Source of the DNA: Shinella lacus
GTDB taxonomy: Bacteria > Pseudomonadota > Alphaproteobacteria > Rhizobiales > Rhizobiaceae
Direction: 5' to 3'
Assembly: GCF_010994755.1 (NCBI RefSeq)
Contig: NZ_WHSB02000004.1
Span: forward strand, 310,001 to 374,000
DNA length: 64,000 bases
A program made the translations under genes and the position numbers. The notes below the pieces were generated by a model. The model was given only the letters and a program-made list of their open reading frames with translations. It searched no databases and was not told the origin of the DNA. Every line of letters begins with the position of its first letter. Within the stretch, counting starts at the first letter, position 1. Of the stretch, positions 46,381-55,200 are shown piece after piece.

Positions 46381-47346
46381 TCAATAGCCGCCGATGATGG
46401 GAAGGACTTCGCCGGTGATATAGCTGGAGCATTGCGGCGAGGCGAGGAAGACATAGGCGGGCGCCAGCTCCTCTGGCTGGGCGGGGCGCTTCATCGGCGT
46501 GTCGGCGCCAAATTTGGCGACGTCTTCCGCCTCCTTGTCCGAGGGGTTGAGCGGCGTCCAGACCGGGCCGGGCGCCACCGCATTGACGCGGATGCCGCGC
46601 GGCACGAGCTGGCTTGCCAGCGAGCGCGTAAAGGCATGGATGCCGCCCTTGGTCATCGAATAGTCGAGCAGGGCCTTGGAGCCTTCGAGGCCGGTCACAG
46701 AGCCGGTGTTGATGATGGCGGAACCCGCCTCCATGTGCGGCACCGCCGCCTGCGCCATGAAGAAATAGCCATAGAGATTGGTCTTCAGCGTCTCGTCGAA
46801 ATGCTCTTCCGAGAGGTCCAGAATATCCTTGGCATGGACCTGGAAGGCGGCGTTGTTGACGAGAACGTCGAGCCGGCCAAGCTCCTTCACCGTGCGTTTG
46901 ACCGCAATGCGGCAAAAAACCTTGTCCTTAACGTCGCCGGAAAGCGCGATGCAGCGCCGACCCTCCGCCTCGACGGCGGCGATCGTGTCCTTCGCGTCGC
47001 CGCCTTCGGCAAGATGGGCGATCGCCACGTCCGCACCCTCGCGGGCGAAGAGCACGGCGACGGCCCGGCCGATGCCGGAATCGCCGCCGGTGATGAGCGC
47101 CACCTTGCCCTTCAGCTTTTCCGAGCCCTTATAGAAGGGCGCGTCATACATCGGTGCAGGATCGAGCTTGGCCTCATTGCCGGGTTTCGGCTGGTGCTGC
47201 TCGGGAAAGGGCGGCACGGGATAGAGGCGCGCGCCGGCCTGCATGGCCTTCGCCTTGTCCTCCCCGGCTTTGCGGTCGGCCGCCGCCACCTCGTCCTGAA
47301 TGTCACGCTGTTTGGCCGCCGTGCGGGCGGATTGGCTGCGGGTCAT
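46381..47346 (-). CDS. SDR-family oxidoreductase, YghA-like
   Basis: A 321-residue short-chain dehydrogenase with an N-terminal extension ('YPVPPFPEQHQPKPGNEAKL') typical of the YghA/glucose-dehydrogenase-like general-stress group. Cofactor turn 'ALITGGDSGIGRAVAVLFAREG', 'NNAAFQ', catalytic Ser in 'NTGSVTGLEGS' and Tyr/Lys in 'YSMTKGGIHAF' are present. GAGGAGG precedes the ATG at 47346. It follows a CsbD-like stress gene by 10 bases on the same strand, supporting a stress-response operon. Substrate unknown. Confidence 0.92.
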   Translation of the reverse strand: MTRSQSARTAAKQRDIQDEVAAADRKAGEDKAKAMQAGARLYPVPPFPEQHQPKPGNEAKLDPAPMYDAPFYKGSEKLKGKVALITGGDSGIGRAVAVLFAREGADVAIAHLAEGGDAKDTIAAVEAEGRRCIALSGDVKDKVFCRIAVKRTVKELGRLDVLVNNAAFQVHAKDILDLSEEHFDETLKTNLYGYFFMAQAAVPHMEAGSAIINTGSVTGLEGSKALLDYSMTKGGIHAFTRSLASQLVPRGIRVNAVAPGPVWTPLNPSDKEAEDVAKFGADTPMKRPAQPEELAPAYVFLASPQCSSYITGEVLPIIGGY

Positions 47347-47356
47347 GGCGACCTCC

Positions 47357-48106
47357 TCAAAGCTCGGTTGGGCGGATGTTGTCGACACGCACGGTGCCGG
47401 CGACGACTTCCCGCGGGCCGTCCAGCGGATAGGCCGGATCGCTCTCATCGACGACGGCGTAAAGTTTCTCGTTGCGGAAGGCGCTGGACGAGGTGGTGGA
47501 ATTGCCGTCCGCAGGCAGCGCATCGATTTCCAGATAATCGAGCTCCGCTTCAGCTGCGACCACGCGGGCGTCGCCCGAGGAGCGGGCACGCACCACCACT
47601 TCGCCCTGGTTCGGCGCGAGATCCCAGTTGGTGTCCGTGGCGGACGCGAGCGGGACGAGGCGGTATAGCTTCAGTTGTTCGGGGTCGGAATAATCGGTGA
47701 CGCCGGTCTCGGTATCCTGCCGCGGTGCGGTCTCATCGAAACCGGCGGACCAGTCGCGGGCGGGCGCCGCTATGCCGGGCGGCGTGCGGTGCACAGTGGC
47801 ATCGTCGCTGCCGGTGATGACGCGCGGCTTGGCGCTCGAAACGCCGTCATTGCTGCGGCCGGCCTGCGAAACCTCGAACTGCGGCACCGCATCGGCATGG
47901 ATGACCTTTTCGCGGCCGGTCTCTGCCGACACGACGCTTTCTGCACCCGGCACCGTGCGCGGCTCGACGGGCACCACCTGCTCGTGTTTTTCCTGGTAGC
48001 CGGTCTCCGCCGCCTCGCGGCGCCCTTCGTCGTGCATGGCCTGGTTGCCCGACACTTCGCCGGCGAGCTGCTTGAAATAACCGGAAATCTTCTGCATCAC
48101 GCTCAT
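47357..48106 (-). CDS. Hypothetical protein with CsbD-like N-terminus and beta-rich C-terminal domain
   Basis: A 249-residue cytosolic protein. Residues 1-40 ('[20 protein letters not shown]' after a short leader, then '[16 protein letters not shown]') resemble a CsbD-type stress domain. A Pro/Thr/Glu-rich linker follows, and the last ~110 residues ('[20 protein letters not shown]' to '[15 protein letters not shown]') look like a compact beta domain I cannot name. Start at 48106 or 48097 (Met 4). It is the first gene of a two-gene operon with the YghA-like SDR and may belong to the general stress response. Confidence 0.65.
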   Translation of the reverse strand: MSVMQKISGYFKQLAGEVSGNQAMHDEGRREAAETGYQEKHEQVVPVEPRTVPGAESVVSAETGREKVIHADAVPQFEVSQAGRSNDGVSSAKPRVITGSDDATVHRTPPGIAAPARDWSAGFDETAPRQDTETGVTDYSDPEQLKLYRLVPLASATDTNWDLAPNQGEVVVRARSSGDARVVAAEAELDYLEIDALPADGNSTTSSSAFRNEKLYAVVDESDPAYPLDGPREVVAGTVRVDNIRPTEL

Positions 48107-48260
48107 GGTCTGCTCCTCATGTCCGTGTCCGAATTGTCGATTGTCATGCACGCCTCCCGCGATATTCGGCTAACTGGAAGACGCGGCCGATTGTTCCGGG
48201 CGCTGTGGGCGGATGCTGCACCTGCGGCGAAAAAACTGGCTTTCGCCCGACGCAATCTGC

Positions 48261-48266
48261 TATAAG
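48261..48266 (+). promoter_or_regulatory. Candidate -10 box of greA
   Basis: TATAAG 110 bases upstream of the greA ATG; the -35 (TGGCTT at 18 bases) is weak. It would place the transcript start near 48273, upstream of the leader terminator. Confidence 0.4.
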
Positions 48267-48285
48267 CATCGTTCAAATGCTTTCG

Positions 48286-48324
48286 ACGGTTCCGGGGAAT
48301 CTTCTCCGGAGACCGTTTTCTTTT
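48286..48324 (+). terminator. Intrinsic terminator inside the greA leader
   Basis: A long stem: ACGGT/ACCGT at the base, TCCGG/CCGGA above it (one bulged G), capped by GGA/TTC-type pairs, followed by TTTTCTTTT. It lies 52-90 bases upstream of the greA start, between the likely promoter and the gene, and so may act as an attenuator. Confidence 0.75.
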
Positions 48325-48332
48325 GCGTTCAT

Positions 48333-48360
48333 GCGGGCGGGAGCCCGCGCGACGCGGGCT
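48333..48360 (+). promoter_or_regulatory. Two mutually exclusive hairpins before the greA ribosome binding site
   Basis: GCGGGC-GGGA-GCCCGC (48333-48348) and AGCCCGC-GCGAC-GCGGGCT (48342-48360) are both perfect stems that share the middle strand, so only one can form at a time. The second ends directly before the GAAGGACGGG ribosome binding region. Confidence 0.55.
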
Positions 48361-48375
48361 GAAGGACGGGATAAA

Positions 48376-48852
48376 ATGGTTGAAAAAGTACCGATGACTC
48401 ACGGCGGTTTCGTCAAGCTGCAGGAAGAACTGCGCTGGCGCCAGCAGGAAGAGCGTCCGAGAATCATCGAAGCGATCGCCGAAGCACGCGCCCATGGCGA
48501 CCTGTCCGAAAACGCCGAATACCACGCTGCCAAGGAAGCCCAGAGCCACAATGAAGGCCGCATCGCCGAGGTCGAGGACTACGTCGCGCGCGCCGAGGTC
48601 ATCGACCTTTCCAAGATGTCCGGCGCCAAGATCAAGTTCGGCGCCAAGGTGAAGCTCGTCGACGAGGACACCGAGGAAGAGAAGGTCTACCAGATCGTCG
48701 GCGACCAGGAAGCCGACGTGAAGCAGGGCCGCATCTCCATCTCCTCGCCGATCGCCCGTGCGCTGATCGGCAAGGAAGTCGGCGATTCGATCGAAGTGAA
48801 CGCACCCGGCGGCGCCAAGGCCTACGAGATCCTTGCCGTCACCTGGGGCTGA
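48376..48852 (+). CDS. greA: Transcription elongation factor GreA
   Basis: A 158-residue GreA, which stimulates RNA cleavage by backtracked RNA polymerase. The N-terminal coiled coil contains '[23 protein letters not shown]' and the tip '[20 protein letters not shown]' with the conserved acidic residues; the C-terminal FKBP-like domain has '[22 protein letters not shown]'. ATG at 48376 is preceded by GAAGGACGGG. The leader contains a terminator and alternative hairpins. In S. meliloti, as I recall, greA also precedes LPS-core genes. Confidence 0.98.
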   Translation: MVEKVPMTHGGFVKLQEELRWRQQEERPRIIEAIAEARAHGDLSENAEYHAAKEAQSHNEGRIAEVEDYVARAEVIDLSKMSGAKIKFGAKVKLVDEDTEEEKVYQIVGDQEADVKQGRISISSPIARALIGKEVGDSIEVNAPGGAKAYEILAVTWG

Positions 48853-48933
48853 TCGCGAGCGGCCGTTCGAAGGAGAACCGCCATTCTTTCCGAAGACGAC
48901 AATAGCCCAGCCGGTGGCGGCAGCACTGCCACC

Positions 48934-49974
48934 GTGGTCAAGGTCATGGGCCCGATCAACCGGGGGCATGGCATAAGCCCGCTTGCCCGGCAGCTTTCTG
49001 CAGGCTTTGCGCAACGCCACGGCGTGACCTTCACCTTCGATCCGGATGCGCGCGACTACGACTGGCTGGCGGTCTACGAGAACATGCCGCCTGCCGGTGG
49101 CGAACGCCGCCCGATGCGGGTGGAAACGCTTGCCTGCGCGCCGCAAAACACCATCCTCTTCACGACGGAACCCTCCGGCATCAAGATCTACAGCCGTGCC
49201 TATACGCGGCAGTTCGGCCATGTGGTGACGAGCCAGGAGCCCTTCGCGCTGCGCCATCCCGGCCGGATCTACAGCCAGGCGGGCCTGCGCTGGTTCTACG
49301 GCAACGGCAGCCAGCACCTGATGACCGCCGATGAAATTGCCGGGCACTTTCCGGAAAAGACGAAAGTCATCGGCACGGTCTGCTCGACCAAGCGGCAGGG
49401 CCACACGCTGCACCGGCTGCGCTACGATTTCACGCAGGCCATGGCCGCGCGCATGCCCGACCTCGACGTTTTCGGCCGCGGCCACCGGCCAGTCGATGAC
49501 AAGGCGGAATCGATCGATCCCTACAAGTATCATCTCGCGATCGAGAACCACCTCGCCCCGCACCATTTCACCGAAAAGCTCGCCGACCCCTTCCTCGGCC
49601 TGTCGCTGCCCTTCTATTTCGGCGCACCGAACGCTGCCGATTATTTCCCGGCCGAGAGCTTCATCGCCATCGACATCCGCAAGCCGGACGAGGCCTTCGC
49701 CATCACGCGCGCGGCGATCGACAACGGTGAATACGAGAAGCGCCTGCCCGCCATCATCGAGGCGCGCCGCCGCGTGCTGGAAGACCACAATATCCTCACG
49801 CTGATCGCCAATATCGTCGCCAAGAACGGCACCGCGCCGCGCGGCAACGGCGCGGCCGTGCTGAAGAGCCAGCGCGCGTCCCGCAAGGGCCATCCGCTGC
49901 TGACGGCAGGTGATTTTGCCTTCCGCGAGGCGCTTCACCTGAAGAACCGCATCGCCGGCCTCCTGGCGCGATAA
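48934..49974 (+). CDS. Alpha-fucosyltransferase, glycosyltransferase family 10
   Basis: A 346-residue GT10 enzyme that would transfer L-fucose from GDP-fucose. The C-terminal half holds the alpha-1,3/4-FucT signature: '[25 protein letters not shown]' (written here in one family motif; key residues E-N and E-K) followed by '[20 protein letters not shown]'. gmd and fcl immediately downstream make GDP-L-fucose. Start is uncertain: GTG at 48934 has no ribosome binding site, whereas AAGGAGAA at 48870-48877 sits upstream of an in-frame ATT at 48883; an ATG at 48946 is another option. Confidence 0.85.
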   Translation: MVKVMGPINRGHGISPLARQLSAGFAQRHGVTFTFDPDARDYDWLAVYENMPPAGGERRPMRVETLACAPQNTILFTTEPSGIKIYSRAYTRQFGHVVTSQEPFALRHPGRIYSQAGLRWFYGNGSQHLMTADEIAGHFPEKTKVIGTVCSTKRQGHTLHRLRYDFTQAMAARMPDLDVFGRGHRPVDDKAESIDPYKYHLAIENHLAPHHFTEKLADPFLGLSLPFYFGAPNAADYFPAESFIAIDIRKPDEAFAITRAAIDNGEYEKRLPAIIEARRRVLEDHNILTLIANIVAKNGTAPRGNGAAVLKSQRASRKGHPLLTAGDFAFREALHLKNRIAGLLAR

Positions 49975-50054
49975 CATCCGCCGCCCGGATTCGGCGGTTG
50001 ATCGCCCGGGCGTTCGGGTTTAAGCCGCTTGCACCTTCACCCTGGAGAACAGAC

Positions 50055-51125
50055 TTGTCCAAGAAACCGGTGGCTTTGATTACGGGCGTAACGGGTCAGG
50101 ATGGCGCCTATCTCGCGCAATTGCTGCTCGATAAGGGCTACATCGTGCACGGCATCAAGCGCCGCTCCTCCTCGTTCAATACCGGGCGCATCGAGCACAT
50201 CTACGAGGACCCGCACGAGCCCGATCCGCAGTTCTTCCTGCATTACGGCGACATGACGGATGCGACGAACCTCGTGCGCATCGTGCAGCAGACCCAGCCA
50301 GACGAGATCTACAACCTCGCCGCCCAGAGCCATGTGCAGGTGAGCTTCGAGACGCCGGAATATACCGCCAATGCCGACGCGATCGGGACGCTGCGCATGT
50401 TGGAGGCGATCCGCATCCTGGGGCTGGAGAAGAAGACACGCTTCTACCAGGCCTCCACCTCCGAACTCTACGGCAAGGCGCAGGAGGTTCCCCAGAGCGA
50501 GACGACGCCGTTTTATCCGCGCTCGCCCTATGCGGCGGCCAAGCTCTACGCCTACTGGATCGTCGTGAACTACCGCGAGGCCTATGGCCTGCACGCCTCG
50601 AACGGTATCCTCTTCAACCACGAAAGCCCGCTGCGCGGCGAAACCTTCGTGACGCGAAAGATCACCCGCGCCGTCGCCGCCATCAAGCTCGGCCAGCAGG
50701 ACCAGCTCTTCCTCGGCAATCTCGACGCCAAGCGCGACTGGGGCCATGCCAAGGAATATGTGCGCGGCATGTGGCTGATGCTGCAACAGCCGCAGGGCAA
50801 CGACTACGTGCTGGCGACCGGCACCACGACCACCGTGCGCCAGTTCGCCGAATGGTGCTTTGCCGAGGTCGGCATGACCATCCGCTGGGAGGGCCAGGGC
50901 GCCGACGAGAAGGGTTTTGACGCCGCGACCGGCAAATGCCTGATCAGCATCGACCCGCGGTACTTCCGCCCGACGGAAGTGGACCTCCTGCTCGGCGATC
51001 CCAAAAAGGCCGAGACGGTGCTCGGCTGGCGCCACGAGACGAGTGCGCACGAGCTTGCCCGCGAAATGGTACGGGAAGACCTGAAGCTCATGCAGAAAGA
51101 GTTCTCCGACAAGGGCCGGCTCTGA
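50055..51125 (+). CDS. gmd: GDP-mannose 4,6-dehydratase
   Basis: A 356-residue extended SDR that converts GDP-mannose to GDP-4-keto-6-deoxymannose. '[23 protein letters not shown]' binds NADP+, '[18 protein letters not shown]' is a Gmd hallmark, and '[16 protein letters not shown]' and '[11 protein letters not shown]' hold the catalytic Thr/Glu and Tyr/Lys. The TTG at 50055 is taken as start since GGAGAAC lies 8 bases upstream and the product then begins '[11 protein letters not shown]'. Its stop is 1 base from the fcl start: one operon for GDP-fucose. Confidence 0.97.
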   Translation: MSKKPVALITGVTGQDGAYLAQLLLDKGYIVHGIKRRSSSFNTGRIEHIYEDPHEPDPQFFLHYGDMTDATNLVRIVQQTQPDEIYNLAAQSHVQVSFETPEYTANADAIGTLRMLEAIRILGLEKKTRFYQASTSELYGKAQEVPQSETTPFYPRSPYAAAKLYAYWIVVNYREAYGLHASNGILFNHESPLRGETFVTRKITRAVAAIKLGQQDQLFLGNLDAKRDWGHAKEYVRGMWLMLQQPQGNDYVLATGTTTTVRQFAEWCFAEVGMTIRWEGQGADEKGFDAATGKCLISIDPRYFRPTEVDLLLGDPKKAETVLGWRHETSAHELAREMVREDLKLMQKEFSDKGRL

Positions 51126-51126
51126 C

Positions 51127-52059
51127 ATGTATGAGCTCAAGGGAAAACGCGTCTGGGTCGCCGGCCATCGCGGCATGGTCGGCAGCGCCGTCGCGAGGCG
51201 GCTCGAAGCAGAGAATTGCGAGATCCTCTTCGCCCAGCGCGACACGGTCGATCTCGAAGAACGGTCCGATGTCGAGCGCTTCCTCGCAGAACACCGGCCG
51301 CACGCCGTGGTCATGGCGGCCGCCAAGGTCGGCGGCATCCTCGCCAATGACCGCAACCCGGTGGAGTTCCTCCAGCGCAACCTGACGATGGAACTGAACG
51401 TCATCAAATCCGCCCATGAGGCGGGTGTCGAAAAGCTGCTCTTCCTCGGGTCGAGCTGCATCTACCCGAAATTCGCGCCGCAGCCGATCAAGGAAAATGC
51501 GCTGCTCACCGGCGACCTTGAGCCGACCAACGAGTGGTACGCGATCGCCAAGATCGCCGGCATCAAGCTGTGCCAGGCCTATATGAAGCAGCATGGCGCC
51601 CGCTTCATCTCCGCCATGCCGACGAACCTCTACGGCCCCCACGACAATTTCGACCTCCAGACCAGCCACGTCGTGCCGGCGCTCATCCGCAAGGCGCATG
51701 AGGCGAAGCTTGCAGGCCTCGACCATGTAACGATCTGGGGTTCCGGCACGCCGCGCCGCGAATTCCTGTTCAGCGAGGACTGCGCTGATGCGCTCGTCTT
51801 CATCCTGAAGAACTATGAGGACTACGAGCACATCAATGTCGGCTCGGGCGAAGACATCCCGATTCTCGACCTGATGAAGCTCATCGCTGACGTCGTCGGC
51901 TTCGAAGGCCGGATCGAGACCGATCCGTCAAAACCGGACGGCACGCCGCGCAAGCTGATGTCGAACGAAAAGCTGGCGCGCCTGGGCTGGCGGCCGGCCA
52001 CGGACCTGCGCCAAGGCATTTCCCGCGCCTATCGATGGTATCTGGAGAATGTGCGCTGA
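51127..52059 (+). CDS. fcl: GDP-L-fucose synthase
   Basis: A 310-residue epimerase/reductase that turns the Gmd product into GDP-L-fucose with NADPH. 'VWVAGHRGMVGSAVARRLE' is the cofactor turn, 'FLGSSCIYPKFAPQPIKE' carries the catalytic Ser and Cys, 'YAIAKIAGIKLCQAY' the Tyr/Lys, and 'PTNLYGPHDNFD' the His region. Full length. Start lies 1 base after gmd. Together with gmd and the GT10 gene upstream it forms a complete GDP-fucose synthesis and transfer unit. Confidence 0.97.
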   Translation: MYELKGKRVWVAGHRGMVGSAVARRLEAENCEILFAQRDTVDLEERSDVERFLAEHRPHAVVMAAAKVGGILANDRNPVEFLQRNLTMELNVIKSAHEAGVEKLLFLGSSCIYPKFAPQPIKENALLTGDLEPTNEWYAIAKIAGIKLCQAYMKQHGARFISAMPTNLYGPHDNFDLQTSHVVPALIRKAHEAKLAGLDHVTIWGSGTPRREFLFSEDCADALVFILKNYEDYEHINVGSGEDIPILDLMKLIADVVGFEGRIETDPSKPDGTPRKLMSNEKLARLGWRPATDLRQGISRAYRWYLENVR

Positions 52060-52116
52060 GCATTTCCGGCCAAAGCAGCATCGCTTTGGCGTCGGACAAT
52101 GCGGCAAAACAAAAAT

Positions 52117-52848
52117 CTAGCGCCAGTTCTCGTCGATCCACTTCGTCGGCCGCACGTGTTTGTAGGCCTTCTTCCACCAGGCCTTGACCGGCCATTCGCC
52201 GATCACCGCCTCGTCCGGGTCCGGCTTGCCGGTGAACGCGACGATGCGGGTGGCCGACGGCAGCGGCACGTCCTTGAAGAAATTCATCGGCCAGCGCGGC
52301 AAAAGCGTGTGCTTGAAGCTGACGCACCATTCGGCCGGCCAATAGGTCATGCCCTCGGCGGCAGCGGAGACGTAACGCTGCGAGATGATATGCTTGTTGA
52401 CCTTGGCATCCGGGTCGCGGATGAAGTCGTTGAAGATGTGTGTGTTGGTGCCGACGGTCCAGCGATAGACCGAGGTGTTGCCGATGCCCTTACCAAGCTG
52501 CGTCCAGTTTTCCGCGATGCAGAATCGGCCCGGCGCATAATCGAAGAAGTCGTCGAGCGGCCCGGTGATGACCACGTCGAGATCGACGAACAGCACATCG
52601 CCTTCGAGATCGGCCAGCGGCGCCTGCCACAGCGAGATCTTGCGCCACGGCTTCCAGGCGACGCGCTCGGGAATATTGATCGGCGGCAGCGGGAAGACGG
52701 CGACGGCCGGGTCGATGCCGCTGGGATCTTCCGTAAAACAAACGAGCCGGGTGGGGCGAACGGTGTTGCGCTTGATCATGGACCACAGGCGGTTGACATA
52801 ATCCGCCGGATATCGCGTGCCCCATTTCATGCATGCTATCGTCTGCAT
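52117..52848 (-). CDS. Glycosyltransferase-like protein with DxD motif
   Basis: A 243-residue protein that resembles small bacterial glycosyltransferases of the GT8-like/DUF class: 'MKWGTRYPADYVNRLWSMIKRN' near the start, 'CFTEDPSGI', the metal/nucleotide-sugar motif 'VLFVDLDVVITGPLDDFF' (DLD) and 'AENWTQLGKGIGNTSVYRW'. It likely adds a sugar to the surface polysaccharide made by its neighbours. It is the only minus-strand gene in the locus, convergent with fcl and divergent from the double GT4 gene. ATG at 52848 follows GGAGACGATGACGA; a Met at residue 7 is possible. Confidence 0.8.
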   Translation of the reverse strand: MQTIACMKWGTRYPADYVNRLWSMIKRNTVRPTRLVCFTEDPSGIDPAVAVFPLPPINIPERVAWKPWRKISLWQAPLADLEGDVLFVDLDVVITGPLDDFFDYAPGRFCIAENWTQLGKGIGNTSVYRWTVGTNTHIFNDFIRDPDAKVNKHIISQRYVSAAAEGMTYWPAEWCVSFKHTLLPRWPMNFFKDVPLPSATRIVAFTGKPDPDEAVIGEWPVKAWWKKAYKHVRPTKWIDENWR

Positions 52849-52976
52849 TCGTCATCGTCTCCTGTCGCGCGCGCCTCCATAGACCATATCGGCCCGCGGT
52901 GATAGGAGTTCTGCGAAACATGCCGCCGCCATCGCGCGCGGGCAGTCCCATCGAGCCCCGACAGCCTATCATCACG

Positions 52977-55199
52977 ATGAACATCCTTATACTGACGCAA
53001 TGTTTTCCGCCTGACGTCGGCGGGATCGAAAACATGATGGGATCGATGGCGCTCGCGCTTCAGGAAAGCGGGCACACCGTCACGGTTCTCGCCGACGGCA
53101 AAGCGGACGCGGCGGATCCGAAGCGGCCGTTCCGCATCACGCGCTTTTCCGGCTGGAAACCGCTGCGGCGCTGGCGCAAGGCGCGCGCGGCGGAGAAACT
53201 CACCCGCAAAGGCGCTTTCGACCAGATCATCGCCGATACCTGGAAAAGCGTCGAAAACCTCGGCACCGTCGCCGTGCCGATCACCGTGCTCGCCCACGGC
53301 ATGGAGTTCCCGGCAACGCCCTCCCCGCGCAAGGCCGAGCGCATCCGCGCCGCCATGGCCAAGGCGGCGGACGTCATCGCCAATTCCTCCTTCACCGCCG
53401 GCCTTGCAGCGCCTTACGTGAAGGCCGAGCGGCTGCGCGTCGTCACCCCCACCGTTCCCGCCCAGGCGGACGCCGATCCGGAACGGGTGCAGGCGCTGCG
53501 CACCCTCCATGGCGACGGCTTGCAGATCATGACGCTCTGCCGGCTGGAGCCGCGCAAGGGCGTCGACAAGCTAATCGAAGCCGTGGCGAAACTCGGCCCC
53601 GCCTATCCCGGCCTGAAACTTCATGTCGCCGGTGACGGCGCGGATCGCGCGCGGCTGGAAACCCTCGCCCGGGAGGCCGGCGTCGCGGATGCCGTGATCT
53701 TCCACGGCCGCGTCTCGGAGGACGAAAAGGCCGCCCTTCTCCAACTCGCCGATGTCTTCGCCATGCCCGCCCGCCGCGAGGGCAACTCCGTCGAAGGCTT
53801 CGGCCTTGTCTATCTCGAAGCCGCCTGGCATGGCGTGCCGAGCCTCGCCGGCCGCGACGGCGGCGCCTCCGACGCCGTGCTCGACGGCGAGACCGGCCTG
53901 CTCTGCGACGGCGCCGACGGCGCCTCCGTGACGGCGGCGCTGGACAGACTGCTCGGCGACCGCGCGCTTCGCGAGCGCCTCGGCGAAAACGCCGCCCGGC
54001 ACGCCCGCGAACAGACCTGGCAGCGCAAGATCAAGGATTTTGCCGTGCGCGACGGAGAGGCCGCGGCACCCCGCATCATCCAGCTTCTGCCGGCGCTTGG
54101 CGATGGCGGGGTGGAGCGCAGCGCGGTGGAAATGGCCGGCCATCTCGGCACCCTCGGCGTGGCGAACTGGATCGCCAGCGCCGGCGGACCGCTGGTCGCG
54201 GCGGCAGAGGCTGCCGGCGCCCGGCATGTGACAATCCCGGTCGGCAAGAAATCGCCCTTCGCCGCCGTTTCGGCAGCACGCGCCATCGCGCGGCTCGTCG
54301 ACGCGGAAGGCATCGACATCATCCATGCCCGCAGCCGCGTGCCGGCCTGGGTCGGCCTGCTAGCGCGGCGCCTCGCGAAACGGCCGGTGCATTTCGTGAC
54401 GACCTTTCACGGCGTCTACAGCCACGGCAATGCCCTGAAACGCTTCTACAACAGCGCCATGTTGCGCGCGCCGCTGGTCATCGCGAACTCGCAGTTCATC
54501 CGCCGGCACATCACCGAGGTCTACGGCTTTCCGGAATCTCGCGTGGTCGTCGCCCCCCGCGGCGTCGAGCCGGCGCTTTTCGACCCCGCGAGCATTTCCG
54601 CCAAGACACGGGCGGCGTTGCGGGCCGAACTCGGGGCAACAGCCGACGGTCCGCTGGTGGTGATGGTCGGCCGCGTCACGCGGTGGAAGGGCCATGCCGT
54701 GCTCCTGGAAGCCGCCGCCCGCCTCGCCCGGCCCGACCTGTGCCTCGCCTTCGTCGGCGGCGGCTCCGAGGCGCTGGTTGCCGAATTGCAGCGCGACAGC
54801 GCCCGCCTCGGCCTCGAAGGCCGCCTGCATTTCACCGGTAGCCGGCGAGACGTGCCCGCCCTCCTCGCCGCCGCCGACCTCGCCGTCTCCGCCTCCACGG
54901 ACCCGGAAGCCTTCGGCCGCGCGGCGATCGAGGCCCAGGCGATGGGAACGCCTGTCATCGCCACCAACCACGGCGGCAGCCTCGAAACGGTGCTGCCCGG
55001 CGAGACCGGCTGGCTCGTGCCACCCGGCGACGTCGCCGCGCTGGCCGCCGCGCTGGAAGACGCACTCTCCAATCCCGAGCGTCTGGCCGCCATGGGCGAA
55101 AACGGCCGGCGACACGTCCTGGCGAATTTCACCACCCGGCAGATGCTGGAAAAGGAGTTTTCCGTCTACGAAAAACTCCTGACGGGACCGCGGTCCTGA
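52977..55199 (+). CDS. Double glycosyltransferase: two fused GT4 domains
   Basis: A 740-residue protein with two complete GT-B (GT4) enzymes in tandem. The first begins 'MNILILTQCFPPDVGGIENMM' and has 'LCRLEPRKGVDKLIEAVAKL' and the E-x7-E region 'EGFGLVYLEAAWHGVPSLAG'. A second starts about residue 364 ('PRIIQLLPALGDGGVERSAV'), with 'VGRVTRWKGHAVLLEAAARL' and 'EAFGRAAIEAQAMGTPVIAT'. The join is a short linker without a frameshift. Such activities are usually separate genes in rhizobial LPS-core loci. Its stop lies 1 base before the ELM1-family start. Confidence 0.92.
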   Translation: MNILILTQCFPPDVGGIENMMGSMALALQESGHTVTVLADGKADAADPKRPFRITRFSGWKPLRRWRKARAAEKLTRKGAFDQIIADTWKSVENLGTVAVPITVLAHGMEFPATPSPRKAERIRAAMAKAADVIANSSFTAGLAAPYVKAERLRVVTPTVPAQADADPERVQALRTLHGDGLQIMTLCRLEPRKGVDKLIEAVAKLGPAYPGLKLHVAGDGADRARLETLAREAGVADAVIFHGRVSEDEKAALLQLADVFAMPARREGNSVEGFGLVYLEAAWHGVPSLAGRDGGASDAVLDGETGLLCDGADGASVTAALDRLLGDRALRERLGENAARHAREQTWQRKIKDFAVRDGEAAAPRIIQLLPALGDGGVERSAVEMAGHLGTLGVANWIASAGGPLVAAAEAAGARHVTIPVGKKSPFAAVSAARAIARLVDAEGIDIIHARSRVPAWVGLLARRLAKRPVHFVTTFHGVYSHGNALKRFYNSAMLRAPLVIANSQFIRRHITEVYGFPESRVVVAPRGVEPALFDPASISAKTRAALRAELGATADGPLVVMVGRVTRWKGHAVLLEAAARLARPDLCLAFVGGGSEALVAELQRDSARLGLEGRLHFTGSRRDVPALLAAADLAVSASTDPEAFGRAAIEAQAMGTPVIATNHGGSLETVLPGETGWLVPPGDVAALAAALEDALSNPERLAAMGENGRRHVLANFTTRQMLEKEFSVYEKLLTGPRS

Positions 55200-55200
55200 G

